A model generated the notes under the pieces. It was not told the DNA's origin. It ran no database searches and was given only the letters and a program-made list of their open reading frames with translations. Source: Lelliottia jeotgali (GTDB lineage: Bacteria > Pseudomonadota > Gammaproteobacteria > Enterobacterales > Enterobacteriaceae). Taken from it: a stretch of DNA of 64,000 nucleotides. Positions 39,393 to 51,640 of the stretch are shown here, piece by piece. The stretch spans positions 2,604,001 to 2,668,000 of the forward strand of contig CP018628.1 of NCBI GenBank assembly GCA_002271215.1. Direction: 5' to 3'. The translations under genes were made by a program, and so were the position numbers. The first letter of the stretch is position 1. The number at the start of each line of letters is the position of its first letter.

Positions 39393-41165
39393 TCAGTTTT
39401 TCTCTTCCTTTTTCACCACGTCGATGCCCAGCTCAGCCAGAGAGGCCGGGTTAGCAAAGCTTGGCGCTTCGGTCATCAGACACGCAGCGGCGGTGGTTTT
39501 CGGGAAGGCAATTACATCACGAATGTTATCGGTACCGGTCAGCAGCATGGTCAGGCGATCCAGACCAAACGCCAGGCCTGCGTGCGGAGGCGTGCCGTAT
39601 TTCAGGGCGTCCAGCAGGAAGCCAAACTTCTCGCGCTGCTCTTGCTCGTTAATGCCCAGAATGCCGAACACGGTCTGCTGCATTTCGCCGCTGTGGATAC
39701 GCACGGAACCGCCGCCCACTTCATAACCGTTGATCACCATATCGTAGGCGTTCGCCACGGCCTCTTCCGGTGCCGCTTTCAGTTCGCTCGCGGTCATGTC
39801 TTTCGGCGCGGTGAACGGGTGGTGCATTGCCGTCAGGCCGCCTTCACCGTCTTCTTCAAACATTGGGAAATCAATCACCCACAGCGGAGCCCATTTGGCT
39901 TCGTCGGTCAGGCTCAGGTCTTTACCCAGTTTAAGGCGCAGTGCGCCCAGCGCGTCGGCAACCACTTTCTTGTTGTCAGCGCCGAAGAAGATCATGTCGC
40001 CGTCCTGTGCGCCAGTGCGCTCAAGAACCGCTTCCACGATGTCTGCGTTCAGGAATTTCGCCACCGGGCTGGTGATCCCTTCGATGCCTTTCGCACGTTC
40101 GGTGACTTTAATATAAGCCAGGCCTTTCGCGCCGTAGATTTTCACGAAATTGCCGTAGTCATCAATTTGTTTACGGCTCAAGCTTGCGCCGCCTGGAACA
40201 CGCAGGGCAGCCACGCGGCCTTTCGGATCGTTAGCCGGGCCGGAGAAGACAGCAAATTCGACTGCTTTCAGCAGGTCAGCGACGTCCACCAGCTCCATCG
40301 GGTTACGCAGGTCGGGTTTGTCAGAACCGTAACGACGCTCTGCTTCTGCGAAGGTCATGATCGGGAAATCGCCCAGATCCACACCTTTCACGTCCTGCCA
40401 CAGACCACGTACCAGCGCTTCCATGATTTCGCGCACCTGTGGTGCGGTCATGAAGGAAGTCTCGACGTCGATCTGGGTAAATTCAGGCTGACGGTCAGCG
40501 CGCAGGTCTTCGTCGCGGAAGCATTTCACGATCTGATAGTAGCGATCGAAACCGGACATCATCAGCAGCTGTTTGAACAGCTGTGGAGACTGCGGCAGCG
40601 CGTAGAATTTGCCTTTATGTACGCGTGAAGGGACCAGATAATCGCGCGCGCCTTCCGGCGTGGCTTTGGTCAGCATCGGGGTTTCGATATCGAGGAAACC
40701 GTGGTCGTCCATGAAACGACGCACCAGGCTGGTGATCCTCGCGCGGGTTTTCAGGCGCTGAGCCATTTCCGGGCGACGCAGATCCAGATAGCGATATTTC
40801 AGACGCGCTTCTTCGGTGTTGACGTGGTTGGAGTCAAGCGGTAGCGATTCTGAACGGTTGATGATGGTCAGGTCGGACGCCAGCACTTCGATGGCACCCG
40901 TCGCCATATCGGCGTTGATGTTTTTTTCGTCACGCGCACGCACGGTGCCGGTGACCTGGATGCAGAACTCATTACGCAGTTCGGAGGCCAGTTTTAACGC
41001 GTCCGCACGATCCGGATCGAAGAACACCTGCACGATGCCTTCACGGTCACGCAAATCGATGAAGATAAGGCTACCAAGATCACGACGACGGTTGACCCAA
41101 CCACACAGGGTCACCTGCTGTCCAACGTGGGACTGACGCAACTGCCCGCAATATTCTGTACGCAT
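39393..41165 (-). CDS. aspS: AspS, aspartyl-tRNA synthetase
   Basis: The 590-residue enzyme is class IIb with the bacterial insert. An N-terminal OB anticodon-binding domain (about 1-105, [26 protein letters not shown]) is followed by class II motifs: motif 2 [17 protein letters not shown] and motif 3 [13 protein letters not shown]. It charges tRNA-Asp in the cytoplasm. The length equals that of E. coli. It leads the aspS-nudB-yebC-ruvC set. Confidence 0.98.
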   Translation of the reverse strand: MRTEYCGQLRQSHVGQQVTLCGWVNRRRDLGSLIFIDLRDREGIVQVFFDPDRADALKLASELRNEFCIQVTGTVRARDEKNINADMATGAIEVLASDLTIINRSESLPLDSNHVNTEEARLKYRYLDLRRPEMAQRLKTRARITSLVRRFMDDHGFLDIETPMLTKATPEGARDYLVPSRVHKGKFYALPQSPQLFKQLLMMSGFDRYYQIVKCFRDEDLRADRQPEFTQIDVETSFMTAPQVREIMEALVRGLWQDVKGVDLGDFPIMTFAEAERRYGSDKPDLRNPMELVDVADLLKAVEFAVFSGPANDPKGRVAALRVPGGASLSRKQIDDYGNFVKIYGAKGLAYIKVTERAKGIEGITSPVAKFLNADIVEAVLERTGAQDGDMIFFGADNKKVVADALGALRLKLGKDLSLTDEAKWAPLWVIDFPMFEEDGEGGLTAMHHPFTAPKDMTASELKAAPEEAVANAYDMVINGYEVGGGSVRIHSGEMQQTVFGILGINEQEQREKFGFLLDALKYGTPPHAGLAFGLDRLTMLLTGTDNIRDVIAFPKTTAAACLMTEAPSFANPASLAELGIDVVKKEEKN

Positions 41166-41429
41166 GAGATATCCCTTAATTTAGCCGCAGGCTAAATGTC
41201 GCCTGAGTTACAGGCTACTATGTCGCAGCTTTCTGTATGTCACAACTGGATGAAAAAAGGCGGCTATTATACTGGAAATTCCGCCGTACGATAAGAGAGA
41301 AGCTTGCCAGACGCGCGATTGCTGCGCTCTTATTGCGCATTCTCACAAAAATTAACAAAATTATCCGATCTTACTTACCCTGTATCATCGTAAGGTGTGA
41401 CGGACGCTAATTTCTTGACTGGAGTAATG

Positions 41430-41996
41430 ATGTTAACACTTGATGCCACCAAAACCGCGCTTGTTGTGATTGATTTGCAGGAAGGTATTCTGCCGTTCGC
41501 CGGCGGCCCGCACACGGCTTCGGATGTGGTCAGCCGCAGCGCACGTCTTGCGGATAAATGTCGCGCCAGCGGATCGCCGGTGGTGATGGTGCGCGTGGGC
41601 TGGTCAGCAGACTTCGCCGAAGCGCTGAAACAGCCGGTGGATGCGAAAGCGCCTGCCGCCGCGCTGCCCGCAAACTGGTGGACGTATCCTGAAACGCTCG
41701 GCAAACAGGATAGCGATATCGAAGTCACCAAACGCCAGTGGGGCGCGTTCTACGGCACCGATCTCGAACTCCAGCTGCGCCGTCGTGAGATCGACACCAT
41801 CATCCTGTGCGGGATTTCCACCAATATCGGCGTGGAATCCACCGCGCGTAACGCCTGGGAACTGGGCTTTAATCTGGTGATTGCCGAAGACGCGTGCAGC
41901 GCCGCCTCGGCGGATCAGCATCAGGGCAGCATGACCCATATCTTCCCACGTATTGGCCGCGTGCGCAGCACCGACGAGATCCTTAGCGCGTTATGA
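41430..41996 (+). CDS. yecD: YecD, isochorismatase-family hydrolase
   Basis: The ATG at 41430 has GGAG 6 bases upstream and gives 188 residues, as in E. coli; the adjacent ATG at 41427 is too close to the ribosome site. Isochorismatase-fold features are [11 protein letters not shown] (catalytic Asp), the Lys in [12 protein letters not shown], and a cysteine in [21 protein letters not shown]. The substrate is unknown. Its stop overlaps the yecE start by 4 bp. Confidence 0.93.
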   Translation: MLTLDATKTALVVIDLQEGILPFAGGPHTASDVVSRSARLADKCRASGSPVVMVRVGWSADFAEALKQPVDAKAPAAALPANWWTYPETLGKQDSDIEVTKRQWGAFYGTDLELQLRRREIDTIILCGISTNIGVESTARNAWELGFNLVIAEDACSAASADQHQGSMTHIFPRIGRVRSTDEILSAL

Positions 41997-42811
41997 TCTA
42001 CCTGGGACTTCCCCAATGGTCGCACCCGAAATGGGTGCGCCTGGGCATTACCAGCCTTGAAGAGTATGCCCGCCATTTTAACTGCGTGGAGGGCAACACC
42101 ACGCTGTACGCCCTGCCGCGCGCGGAGATCGTCGCACGCTGGCGGGAGCAAACGACCGATGACTTCCGCTTCTGCTTTAAATTCCCGGCGACCATTTCGC
42201 ACCAGGCCGCGTTGCGCCAGTGCGGAGATTTAACCGAGGAGTTTTTCGACAGGATGTCGCCGCTGGCGAACCGCATCGGCCAGTACTGGTTGCAACTGCC
42301 CGCCACCTTTGGCCCGCGCGATCTGCCCGCGCTGTGGGGTTTTCTCGACGCCCTTCCCCGCGAATTTACTTACGGCGTGGAAGTGCGTCATCAGGAATTT
42401 TTCGCCAAAGGCGAAGCGGAACAAGCGCTTAACCGTGGGCTGCACGAGCGCGGTGTGAATCGTGTCATTTTGGACAGCCGCCCGGTCCATAGCACCGTGG
42501 CGCATAGCGAAGCCATTATCGACGCCCAACGTAAAAAACCGAAAGTGCCGGTTCATGCGGTCGTCACCGCCCACAACCCGATGGTGCGGTTTATCGGCAG
42601 CGACAATATGCAGCAAAACCGCGAGATGTTCGACGTCTGGCTGCAAACACTGCCGAAATGGGAGCAAACCACCACGCCCTACCTGTTCCTGCACACGCCG
42701 GACATCGCCCAGGCGCCTGAACTGGTCGATGCACTGTGGCAAGCCTTGCAGGCTGCGGTTCCGTCCCTTGGACCTGCCCCGTCGATCCCACAACAATCTT
42801 CTCTTTTCTGA
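41993..42811 (+). CDS. yecE: YecE, DUF72 protein
   Basis: The 272-residue protein matches E. coli YecE. It has the DUF72 TIM-barrel-like pattern ([55 protein letters not shown]). No function is established. Translational overlap with yecD suggests the two act or are regulated together. Confidence 0.93.
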   Translation: MIYLGLPQWSHPKWVRLGITSLEEYARHFNCVEGNTTLYALPRAEIVARWREQTTDDFRFCFKFPATISHQAALRQCGDLTEEFFDRMSPLANRIGQYWLQLPATFGPRDLPALWGFLDALPREFTYGVEVRHQEFFAKGEAEQALNRGLHERGVNRVILDSRPVHSTVAHSEAIIDAQRKKPKVPVHAVVTAHNPMVRFIGSDNMQQNREMFDVWLQTLPKWEQTTTPYLFLHTPDIAQAPELVDALWQALQAAVPSLGPAPSIPQQSSLF

Positions 42812-42860
42812 CGTCAACCCCTATCATAGAAGTGCCATCTGCCAAAAACAGGGAGTTTGT

Positions 42861-45005
<2,145 letters not shown>

Positions 45006-45007
45006 TT

Positions 45008-45080
45008 TGCCCGGCGGCGCTTCGCTTGCACGGTCCTACGGTTTTGTAGGCCGGGTAAGGCGAAGCCGCCACCCGGCGAA
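45008..45080. repeat. REP element after cmoB
   Basis: CCCGGCGGCGCTTCGCTTGC followed by TAGGCCGGGTAAGGCGAAGC and CGCCACCCGGC is a REP pair in the intergenic region between the convergent cmoB and cutC genes. Confidence 0.8.
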
Positions 45081-45084
45081 ATAT

Positions 45085-45117
45085 AAAAAAAGGCCCCTGT
45101 TGAAATTGCAGGGGCCT
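45085..45117 (-). terminator. Terminator of cutC and MicL
   Basis: On the minus strand AGGCCCCTG, written as CAGGGGCCT on its partner arm, forms a 9-bp stem with a loop of about nine bases and a seven-base T-run. Confidence 0.92.
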
Positions 45118-45392
45118 GGTACAAGCAAGCATCATATTGGGCGACATGATGCGCGGTAAAAATCGTTGCTACACGTGAAACTGCTCAATCATTGATTTCA
45201 TTACCGCAACCGACTCTCCATCTACGCCGTAGCGGGAGTACTCATCCGCTTCTGCATCTGTCGACATTGATAATCCTGTATTGCGATATCGCATAGGCGA
45301 AGGCGTCCACTTGCCCGCCGAGCTGTGAAGCTCTTCTACCCCTGCGTTTAAAAACGTTTCCAGATTGCTGGCGCGAACGCCCGCACCCGCCA
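45085..45392 (-). ncRNA. micL: MicL small RNA, made from within and below cutC
   Basis: E. coli MicL is a sigma-E-dependent RNA of about 308 nt that starts inside cutC, is cut to an 80-nt 3' form (MicL-S) and represses lpp. Here a sigma-E-like promoter inside cutC (45399-45428) predicts a start near 45392. The cutC terminator T-run ends near 45085, giving about 308 nt. The 3' part (about 45085-45165) begins right after the cutC stop. It contains GTACCAG, which can pair with CTGGTAC near the start of lpp as I recall that gene. Confidence 0.75.
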
Positions 45393-45912
45393 TTATTATT
45401 GGAACACCGGAATGTGCTTTTAGTTCCATAATTAATTGCAGTCCTTTTTCAGCGCTCGACTGCTGGCCGGATGTGAGGATGCGTGCCACGCCTAATTCCG
45501 CCAAATTTTCAAAGGCTTGAACAGGGTCTTTACACATATCAAAGGCACGATGAAACGTCACCGCCATCCCTTTTGCCGCCGCCATAATCTGACGCATACG
45601 CGGCATATCAACGTTGCCGTCTTCATCAAGCAGGCCGATCACCAGACCGGGGAAACCCAGCTCGCGCACTGTAGCGACGTCTTCCAGCATCGCGTCAAAC
45701 TCACCCGCCGAGTAGCAAAAATCTCCGCCGCGCGGGCGAATAATCGGGTGAACGGGAATAGTCACCGATTTGCGAACCGACTTCAGTACGCCGTAGGATG
45801 GCGTCAAACCGCCCTCTTTTGGCGCGGCGCACAGTTCTACGCGATCGGCCCCGTTTTGTTGCGCCGTGACAGCACATTCCATGCTGTAACAACAAATCTC
45901 CAGTAGCGCCAC
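45169..45912 (-). CDS. cutC: CutC family protein
   Basis: The 247-residue TIM-barrel protein has the CutC stretches [38 protein letters not shown] (read in parts), [25 protein letters not shown] and [12 protein letters not shown]. It was named for copper tolerance in E. coli. That phenotype was later assigned to loss of the MicL RNA encoded at its 3' end, so the protein's own role is open. Confidence 0.93.
   Translation of the reverse strand: MALLEICCYSMECAVTAQQNGADRVELCAAPKEGGLTPSYGVLKSVRKSVTIPVHPIIRPRGGDFCYSAGEFDAMLEDVATVRELGFPGLVIGLLDEDGNVDMPRMRQIMAAAKGMAVTFHRAFDMCKDPVQAFENLAELGVARILTSGQQSSAEKGLQLIMELKAHSGVPIIMAGAGVRASNLETFLNAGVEELHSSAGKWTPSPMRYRNTGLSMSTDAEADEYSRYGVDGESVAVMKSMIEQFHV
45399..45428 (-). 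promoter_or_regulatory. Sigma-E-like promoter inside cutC
   Basis: On the minus strand GGAACT (45422-45427) is followed, about 18 bases on, by TCCAA (45399-45403), close to the sigma-E pattern GGAACTT-N16-TCAAA. It lies in the codons for Met-Glu-Leu of CutC. Confidence 0.6.
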
Positions 45913-45997
45913 ACTTCCTCCTTAAATCCACGGTAATAAACCATCATGCCACGCCGCAAAACGGCGGACTCAGCGTGAGTTCACACTCTTTTGCTGC

Positions 45998-46558
45998 TCA
46001 TGCTTCACTGGCGACAATTTGCTCGATAGTCCAGGGGTGAAATTTCACCGTGACTTTTCCATCAGTCACGGCCAGCGTCGGGTTCGGCAGACGCTCGCGT
46101 TCCCCTTTTGGCGAGCTGGTTTTCACGAAAATGCCGGACTGGCTCAGACCGTCATCGGATAACAGCGCCAGCGCACGTGCATTCAGCGTTTCAGGGTCAC
46201 CCGGCAGTACGATTTCGATATGCTCCCAGCCCTCAATCGGATAACGTTTTTCGCCCGGCCACGGTAATTCGACCACGCTAAACTGCCAGTGGGCCACGCA
46301 CACCGGTTGATGCAATTTGAACAGGCAAATCGGGCGACCGTTGATCTCGTTTTCTGACAGCAGTTCACCGCACTGTTCAAATCCGCGACGCCAGCGCTCC
46401 GCCGTCGCATTCTGATGACAGCGCAGGGAAATGTGATCGGCGTCGAGTGGTGCAATATCCAGCCCCAGTCGAGTGGCAAGTTCTGTGAACGCCTGGGTGA
46501 AACGCGGTAAATCTGCGGAAATATCATGCAGTTCGTCTATGGATTGCCAGTTCGTCAT
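45998..46558 (-). CDS. yecM: YecM, VOC-fold metalloprotein
   Basis: The 186-residue protein matches E. coli YecM. It has the DUF2168-type vicinal-oxygen-chelate pattern, with His in DADHISLRCHQN, Glu in VVELPWPGEKRYPIEGWEHIEIVLPG, and a C-terminal KVTVKFHPWTIEQIV. A metal site is likely. The reaction is not known. It is divergent from argS across 239 bp. Confidence 0.92.
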   Translation of the reverse strand: MTNWQSIDELHDISADLPRFTQAFTELATRLGLDIAPLDADHISLRCHQNATAERWRRGFEQCGELLSENEINGRPICLFKLHQPVCVAHWQFSVVELPWPGEKRYPIEGWEHIEIVLPGDPETLNARALALLSDDGLSQSGIFVKTSSPKGERERLPNPTLAVTDGKVTVKFHPWTIEQIVASEA

Positions 46559-46702
46559 CAGCGGTTCTCTTATCCTGTCGCAAAGCGGCTAATTTACCGT
46601 GTTGACGGCTGGCAACCAACCGCAGATTTCACGTTTTACCCGTTGCATGTTTATGCACTATTTCATCGCCTGTTTTCTGAGCGCGCTTAAGCCTGTGCAA
46701 TG

Positions 46703-46731
46703 CTGACGTCAGAGGGCATTTGCAGTATACT
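46703..46731 (+). promoter_or_regulatory. Sigma-70 promoter of argS
   Basis: CTGACG (46703-46708) and TATACT (46726-46731) are separated by 17 bp, a good -35/-10 pair. The start codon lies about 65 bp downstream. The rest of the 239-bp yecM-argS gap shows nothing else I can name. Confidence 0.6.
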
Positions 46732-46797
46732 CCGGCCCTAAATTCTCAAACTGGTGTGGGTTGTAGTGGGCCCACAGCAAAAATGTAAGGTATCCAG

Positions 46798-48531
46798 GTG
46801 AATATTCAGGCTCTTCTCTCCGAAAAAGTCAGTCAGGCACTGATTGCCGCAGGCGCTCCTGCGGATTGCGAACCTCAGGTTCGCCAGTCAGCAAAAGTAC
46901 AGTTTGGCGACTATCAGGCCAATGGCGTGATGGCAGTTGCTAAAAAACTGGGCATGCCGCCACGACAACTCGCTGAGCTGGTGCTGACGCATCTGGATCT
47001 CAACGGCATTGCTCATAAAGTTGAGATTGCAGGTCCTGGCTTTATCAATATTTTCCTCGACCCGGCATTCCTCGCTGGCCACATTGACGCTGCGCTGAAA
47101 TCTGAGCGTCTGGGCGTAGCCCTGCCAGAAGCGCAAACTGTCGTTATCGATTACTCTGCTCCCAACGTGGCGAAAGAGATGCACGTCGGCCACCTGCGCT
47201 CCACCATCATCGGTGATGCGGCGGTGCGCACCCTGGAATTCCTCGGTCATAAAGTGATTCGCGCGAACCACGTGGGCGACTGGGGTACTCAATTCGGGAT
47301 GCTAATTGCGTACCTTGAGAAGCAGCAGCAGGAAAACGCGGGCGAAATGGCGCTGGCGGACCTTGAAGGTTTCTACCGCGAAGCCAAAAAACATTACGAC
47401 GAAGATGAAGTCTTCGCCGAGCGCGCGCGCAGCTACGTCGTCAAACTGCAGGGCGGCGATGCCTACTTCCGCGAAATGTGGCGCAAGCTGGTTGACATCA
47501 CCATGTCCCAGAACCAAATCACCTATGACCGTCTGAATGTCACCCTGACCCGCGACGACGTTATGGGCGAAAGCCTCTATAACCCAATGCTGCCGGGCAT
47601 TGTGGCCGATCTGAAAGCCAAAAAACTGGCGGTTGAGAGTGAAGGCGCAACGGTTGTTTTCCTTGATGAGTACAAAAACAAGGACGGCGAACCGATGGGC
47701 GTGATCATCCAGAAAAAGGATGGCGGCTATTTGTATACCACCACCGATATCGCCTGTGCGAAATACCGTTACGAAACGCTGCATGCGGATCGCGTGCTGT
47801 ACTACATCGATTCCCGTCAGCATCAGCACCTGATGCAGGCGTGGACTATCGTGCGTAAAGCCGGTTACGTGCCAGATTCCGTTCCGCTGGAACACCACAT
47901 GTTCGGCATGATGCTGGGTAAAGACGGTAAGCCGTTCAAAACCCGCGCCGGTGGTACCGTGAAGCTGTCCGATCTGTTGGACGAAGCGCTGGAACGCGCG
48001 CGTCGTCTGGTGGCTGAGAAGAACCCGGATATGTCTGCGGATGAGCTGGAAAAACTGGCGACCGCTGTGGGTATCGGTGCGGTGAAATACGCGGATCTGT
48101 CAAAAAACCGTACCACCGATTACATCTTCGACTGGGATAACATGCTGGCCTTCGAAGGCAACACGGCGCCGTACATGCAGTACGCCTACACCCGCGTGCT
48201 GTCCGTGTTCCGTAAAGCCGACATCGACGAAAGTGCGCTGGCGAATGCCACCGTGGTGATCAACGAAGATCGCGAAGCACAGCTTGCTGCCCGTCTGCTG
48301 CAGTTCGAAGAGACGCTGGCTGTCGTTGCCCGTGAAGGGACGCCGCACGTGATGTGTTCTTACCTGTACGATCTGGCGGGTCTGTTCTCTGGCTTCTACG
48401 AGCACTGCCCAATCCTGTCTGCTGAAAGCGAAGAAATCCGCAACAGCCGCCTGAAACTGGCGCAGCTGACCGCGAAGACGCTGAAGCTGGGGCTGGATAC
48501 GCTCGGTATCGAAACCGTAGAGCGTATGTAA
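46798..48531 (+). CDS. argS: ArgS, arginyl-tRNA synthetase
   Basis: The start is a GTG at 46798, as in E. coli, giving 577 residues. Class I motifs are present: HVGH in [16 protein letters not shown] (the HIGH equivalent), and the DALR anticodon-binding C-terminus ([20 protein letters not shown]). It charges tRNA-Arg in the cytoplasm. It marks the end of the conserved block; the genes to its right are accessory. Confidence 0.97.
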   Translation: MNIQALLSEKVSQALIAAGAPADCEPQVRQSAKVQFGDYQANGVMAVAKKLGMPPRQLAELVLTHLDLNGIAHKVEIAGPGFINIFLDPAFLAGHIDAALKSERLGVALPEAQTVVIDYSAPNVAKEMHVGHLRSTIIGDAAVRTLEFLGHKVIRANHVGDWGTQFGMLIAYLEKQQQENAGEMALADLEGFYREAKKHYDEDEVFAERARSYVVKLQGGDAYFREMWRKLVDITMSQNQITYDRLNVTLTRDDVMGESLYNPMLPGIVADLKAKKLAVESEGATVVFLDEYKNKDGEPMGVIIQKKDGGYLYTTTDIACAKYRYETLHADRVLYYIDSRQHQHLMQAWTIVRKAGYVPDSVPLEHHMFGMMLGKDGKPFKTRAGGTVKLSDLLDEALERARRLVAEKNPDMSADELEKLATAVGIGAVKYADLSKNRTTDYIFDWDNMLAFEGNTAPYMQYAYTRVLSVFRKADIDESALANATVVINEDREAQLAARLLQFEETLAVVAREGTPHVMCSYLYDLAGLFSGFYEHCPILSAESEEIRNSRLKLAQLTAKTLKLGLDTLGIETVERM

Positions 48532-48563
48532 AAAAAGAAACCCGGCGATGGCCGGGTTTTTTG
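48530..48563 (+). terminator. Terminator of argS
   Basis: AAACCCGGC pairs with GCCGGGTTT across GATG-like loop bases and a T-run follows, directly after the argS stop. Confidence 0.92.
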
Positions 48564-48577
48564 TCCGTGTTTTTCGT

Positions 48578-48643
48578 AGCCCCGGTAAGCGCAGCGCCAC
48601 CGGGGAAAATGCCTGATGGCGCTGCGCTTATCAGGCCTACAAA
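48578..48643. repeat. REP pair after argS
   Basis: CCCCGGTAAGCGCAGCGCCACCGGGG is followed by TGATGGCGCTGCGC and TTATCAGGCCTAC. These are two head-to-head REP-type units between argS and rhiN. Confidence 0.8.
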
Positions 48644-48651
48644 ATCGCAAC

Positions 48652-49791
48652 CTAGAAATACTTGCGTAAATACTCCGTCAGACACAGAATCGCCATTGCC
48701 TGGCCATACGGCATGGAGGTCAGCGGTATCTGGCGATAAAACTCCAGATTACTGCCCATCCCCGTACCAAACGACGTTTGCAACAACTCCCCTTCCGGCG
48801 AGATATTATTCACAATTCCACGAATGGCTTTTTCTGCCACGTCGGCGTATTCCGCGCCAACGTAGCGCTTGCGCACTGCTTTTAAAATCCCGTAGGCAAA
48901 CCCAGCCGTGGCGGATGCTTCCAGATACGAGTTCGGGTCGTCCAGCAGCGTGTGCCACAAACCGCTTTCGTCCTGACACGTCGCCAGCGCCGCGATTTGT
49001 GCGTTGAGCACCTGCACCAGATAACGACGCACCGCGTTGTTTTCCGGCAGATCCACCAGCTCAAGGAAGTCCGGGATAACCATCGTCAGCCAGCTGTTGC
49101 CGCGCGCCCAGCGGGCCTTCGCGAAGTTATGTTGCCCGTCATAATTCCAGCCGTGGAACCACAGGCCCGTCTCCCGGTCCATCAGGTTTTGCACGTGCAG
49201 CAGGAACTGGTAAGTCGCTTCTTCAACGTACTCCGGGCGGTTAAGTAATTTGCCGATTTTTGCCAGCGGCAGAACGGTCATCATCAGCGTGTCATCCCAC
49301 ATCTGCTGATGGTTCTCTTCGGCAAGCGTAATGTGCTGCATCCCGCCGTGATCCGTGCGTGGCATGTCGTTCATCGCCCATTCTGCCCAGCTCTCCAGCC
49401 ACGGCAGATACGTGGCGTTTTTCGTCTCCTCATAGCGATACGCCAGGGTCAGGAACGGGGCCATCGTATTGACGTTTTTGGTGGTCGCGCCTTCGGCAAA
49501 GCGATCGGCAAACCAGCCGTCGATGATGTCGCGCATCTGGCCATTGCCGGTCTGGCAGTAATACTGCCAGATACCGTATAGCCCGACGCCGTGCGTCCAT
49601 TCCCATCCCGCCCAGCCTTTGGTGTCGATCACGCGCCCGTCGTCGAGGCGCAGCAAAAATTCGCCGGTTTTATCGTGAATGTTCACCAGGTTGTGCGTCA
49701 CCTTTTCAATCAGCGATTTCAATTCATCCCTGGCAATAAAATGCTCAGGCTGACGCAGTAACGGGCTATGTTTGACGGGCCAAACCTTCAT
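48652..49791 (-). CDS. rhiN: RhiN, unsaturated rhamnogalacturonyl hydrolase (GH105)
   Basis: The 379-residue protein has no signal peptide and fits the GH88/GH105 (alpha/alpha)6 barrel. Typical stretches are GWAGWEWTHGVGLYGIWQYY, MWDDTLMMTVLPLAKIG (with the catalytic Asp of YteR-type enzymes), WFHGWNYDG and ARWARGNSWLTMVIPDFLE. It removes the unsaturated galacturonate from the end of rhamnogalacturonan disaccharides made by lyases. It lies 4 bp after rhiT, as in the rhiTN operon of Dickeya, and is probably under KdgR. Confidence 0.88.
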   Translation of the reverse strand: MKVWPVKHSPLLRQPEHFIARDELKSLIEKVTHNLVNIHDKTGEFLLRLDDGRVIDTKGWAGWEWTHGVGLYGIWQYYCQTGNGQMRDIIDGWFADRFAEGATTKNVNTMAPFLTLAYRYEETKNATYLPWLESWAEWAMNDMPRTDHGGMQHITLAEENHQQMWDDTLMMTVLPLAKIGKLLNRPEYVEEATYQFLLHVQNLMDRETGLWFHGWNYDGQHNFAKARWARGNSWLTMVIPDFLELVDLPENNAVRRYLVQVLNAQIAALATCQDESGLWHTLLDDPNSYLEASATAGFAYGILKAVRKRYVGAEYADVAEKAIRGIVNNISPEGELLQTSFGTGMGSNLEFYRQIPLTSMPYGQAMAILCLTEYLRKYF

Positions 49792-49795
49792 AATC

Positions 49796-51379
49796 TTAAC
49801 CTCTGTGATATGTCGAATTCAGTACCGCGCGGTCCTTCAGGGAAGGTGCCACCGGCTTATTGCGATTCAGATAACCAATATTGTTGTTGCCCCACAGGGA
49901 TTCGTACGGCATCCCGGCCAGCAGCTCGACTGTCTCGCGCGCCTGCACCGTGGCGGTCTCCGGCATAGCACGGCCTGATTCGCGCATTTTGGCGGTCTCT
50001 TCGCGCAGGGTGCTGTGGGTTTGCAGATTCAGTTTGAAGCGCAGGGAAACCAGGAAACCGCAGAAAAGCACCAGAATAGTACCGACGCTCAGGATCATCA
50101 GAATGGTGTGGCTCACTTCTTCTGGCTGAACCTTCTGACCGCTGACAAAGCCGGACATCTGCATCACGATACCTACCAGCATGATGGCCCCCGCCTGGGA
50201 AGCTTTGCGCGTCAGCGTCATAATGCCCGCGAAGATCCCTTCGCGGCGCTGGCCGGTGATGACTTCATCCACGTCGGCAATGTAGGTGTAGATATTCCAC
50301 GGCACATAGTTGATACCGCCGCGACCGAGGCCAGCCACCGCCGACACCAGCAGCAACAGCGCGTAAACGTCGCTCAGCCCTGCGTAATAGAGCACTGCGT
50401 AGGAAATGGAAGCCAGACCGAACAGCACCACCACCATCCGATAGGACGGAGCCGGTCCAAAGCGGATACACAGTGGAATCATGGCGATCACCGCGATGAA
50501 CTGGAAAATAGCCATCGTTCCCAGCAGGTTGGAGGCCATTGATGCTTCCTGCATCAGCACGAACACCACGTAATAGGTAAACACGGCGTTGAACACATCC
50601 TGTGCGATATAACCGCCCAGATACATCCCCAGATGCTGGCGGAAAATCTTCACCCGCAGCGTAGAGCTTAACTCGACAAACAGGCGGTTCAGGCTTTGAC
50701 GGAGGTTGAGTTTTTTCTTCTCCTCTTCGGCGCGCAGCGCTGCTTCCGACCACTCTTCACGCGGACGTTCCCAGGTGAAGAACCAAACGAACGTCAGCAT
50801 CATCGCGCACAGCACGGAGAACACCAGGCTCGCATAGAAGAAGGAGATGGCGTTGTCTTTCCCGAAGTGGGTCAGCAGAATACCCGGCAGGAACGAGGCC
50901 AGAATCGCCGACATTTGTGCCATAGAAATACGCGCGCCAGAGAATTTGGTTTTCTGTTTGAAATCGTCAGTCATTTCCGGGACTAAGGTTTCGTAAGGCA
51001 CCAGAATCATGGTGTAGACGATATCGAAGATCAGATAGGTGACCAAGTAGTACCAGAAGCTCATGTCCCCTACCCACATCATCGAGTAGCTGAAGACGCA
51101 GGGAATGCCGAGCAGGATAAAGAACTTACGCCGGCCAAAGCGTTTGCCAAGCCAGGTGGTGCCAAAGTTATCGGTCAGGAAGCCCATCAGCGGGCTGACC
51201 ACGGCGTCCAGCACTCTGGCCGCTGCAAAGATAAATGTCGCCTCAATAGGCGAGAGTCCACAGAAGGTCGTATAAAAATATAACAGCCAGGCCGCCGTCA
51301 GTGCGGTCGTACCTGCCCCAAGAAAATCGCCTGAGCCATAAGCCAGGTAATTTTTGAGCCCAATTTTACGTGTTTTCAT
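49796..51379 (-). CDS. rhiT: RhiT, rhamnogalacturonide transporter (GPH/MFS)
   Basis: From the ATG at 51377-51379 the protein is 527 residues. A TTG 14 codons upstream is less likely, since AAGGG precedes the ATG. It has 12 predicted spans of the glycoside-pentoside-hexuronide:cation symporter family (GSGDFLGAGTTALTAAWLLYF split over span 1, GFLTDNFGTTWLGKRFGRRKFFILLGIP with the loop motif). A long cytoplasmic tail of about 60 residues ends it. It resembles Dickeya RhiT, which takes up unsaturated rhamnogalacturonides. The neighbour rhiN supports the assignment. Confidence 0.85.
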   Translation of the reverse strand: MKTRKIGLKNYLAYGSGDFLGAGTTALTAAWLLYFYTTFCGLSPIEATFIFAAARVLDAVVSPLMGFLTDNFGTTWLGKRFGRRKFFILLGIPCVFSYSMMWVGDMSFWYYLVTYLIFDIVYTMILVPYETLVPEMTDDFKQKTKFSGARISMAQMSAILASFLPGILLTHFGKDNAISFFYASLVFSVLCAMMLTFVWFFTWERPREEWSEAALRAEEEKKKLNLRQSLNRLFVELSSTLRVKIFRQHLGMYLGGYIAQDVFNAVFTYYVVFVLMQEASMASNLLGTMAIFQFIAVIAMIPLCIRFGPAPSYRMVVVLFGLASISYAVLYYAGLSDVYALLLLVSAVAGLGRGGINYVPWNIYTYIADVDEVITGQRREGIFAGIMTLTRKASQAGAIMLVGIVMQMSGFVSGQKVQPEEVSHTILMILSVGTILVLFCGFLVSLRFKLNLQTHSTLREETAKMRESGRAMPETATVQARETVELLAGMPYESLWGNNNIGYLNRNKPVAPSLKDRAVLNSTYHRG

Positions 51380-51545
51380 TGCCGTCAACCCTTTAAGTGT
51401 TGGGAGACTCCCTGTATGCAAACCTCGTCCGGGAGTTTTTACACGGCTACAGTAAAAGCATCGTCATATTGATACCTTTCTGTTTCTGCCACTGCATGAG
51501 GGCGAATGGCAATAATGCAAAGAGAATAACTACGCGTGTCACTGA

Positions 51546-51574
51546 TTTATAAAACAGCGTTTCTTTTGCATCAA
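51546..51574 (-). promoter_or_regulatory. rhiT promoter overlapped by a KdgR-type operator
   Basis: On the minus strand TTGATG (51569-51574), a 17-bp spacer and TATAAA (51546-51551) make a sigma-70 promoter. The spacer and -10 coincide with a palindrome, 51547-51567, of form AAAAGAAAC-GCT-GTTTTATAA, close to the KdgR consensus (core RAAAYRNYRTTTY). A bound repressor would cover both promoter elements. The leader to the rhiT start is about 160 nt. Confidence 0.75.
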
Positions 51575-51597
51575 AAGGCGGGGTCATTTTTTGCGAG

Positions 51598-51627
51598 CCA
51601 GCCGTCAGTTTCTGCTGACGGCTGGCG
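51598..51627. terminator. Hairpin after flhE
   Basis: CCAGCCGTCAG pairs perfectly with CTGACGGCTGG across six bases, starting 14 bp after the flhE stop. There is no T-run on the flhE strand, so it may act as a 3'-end stabiliser or a weak terminator. Confidence 0.65.
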
Positions 51628-51640
51628 AAAAGGCAGGCAA

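Noticed and set aside
39582..40628. A 348-codon open frame antisense to aspS
   Set aside because: It is a shadow of aspS with low-complexity composition and no ribosome site; aspS is intact.
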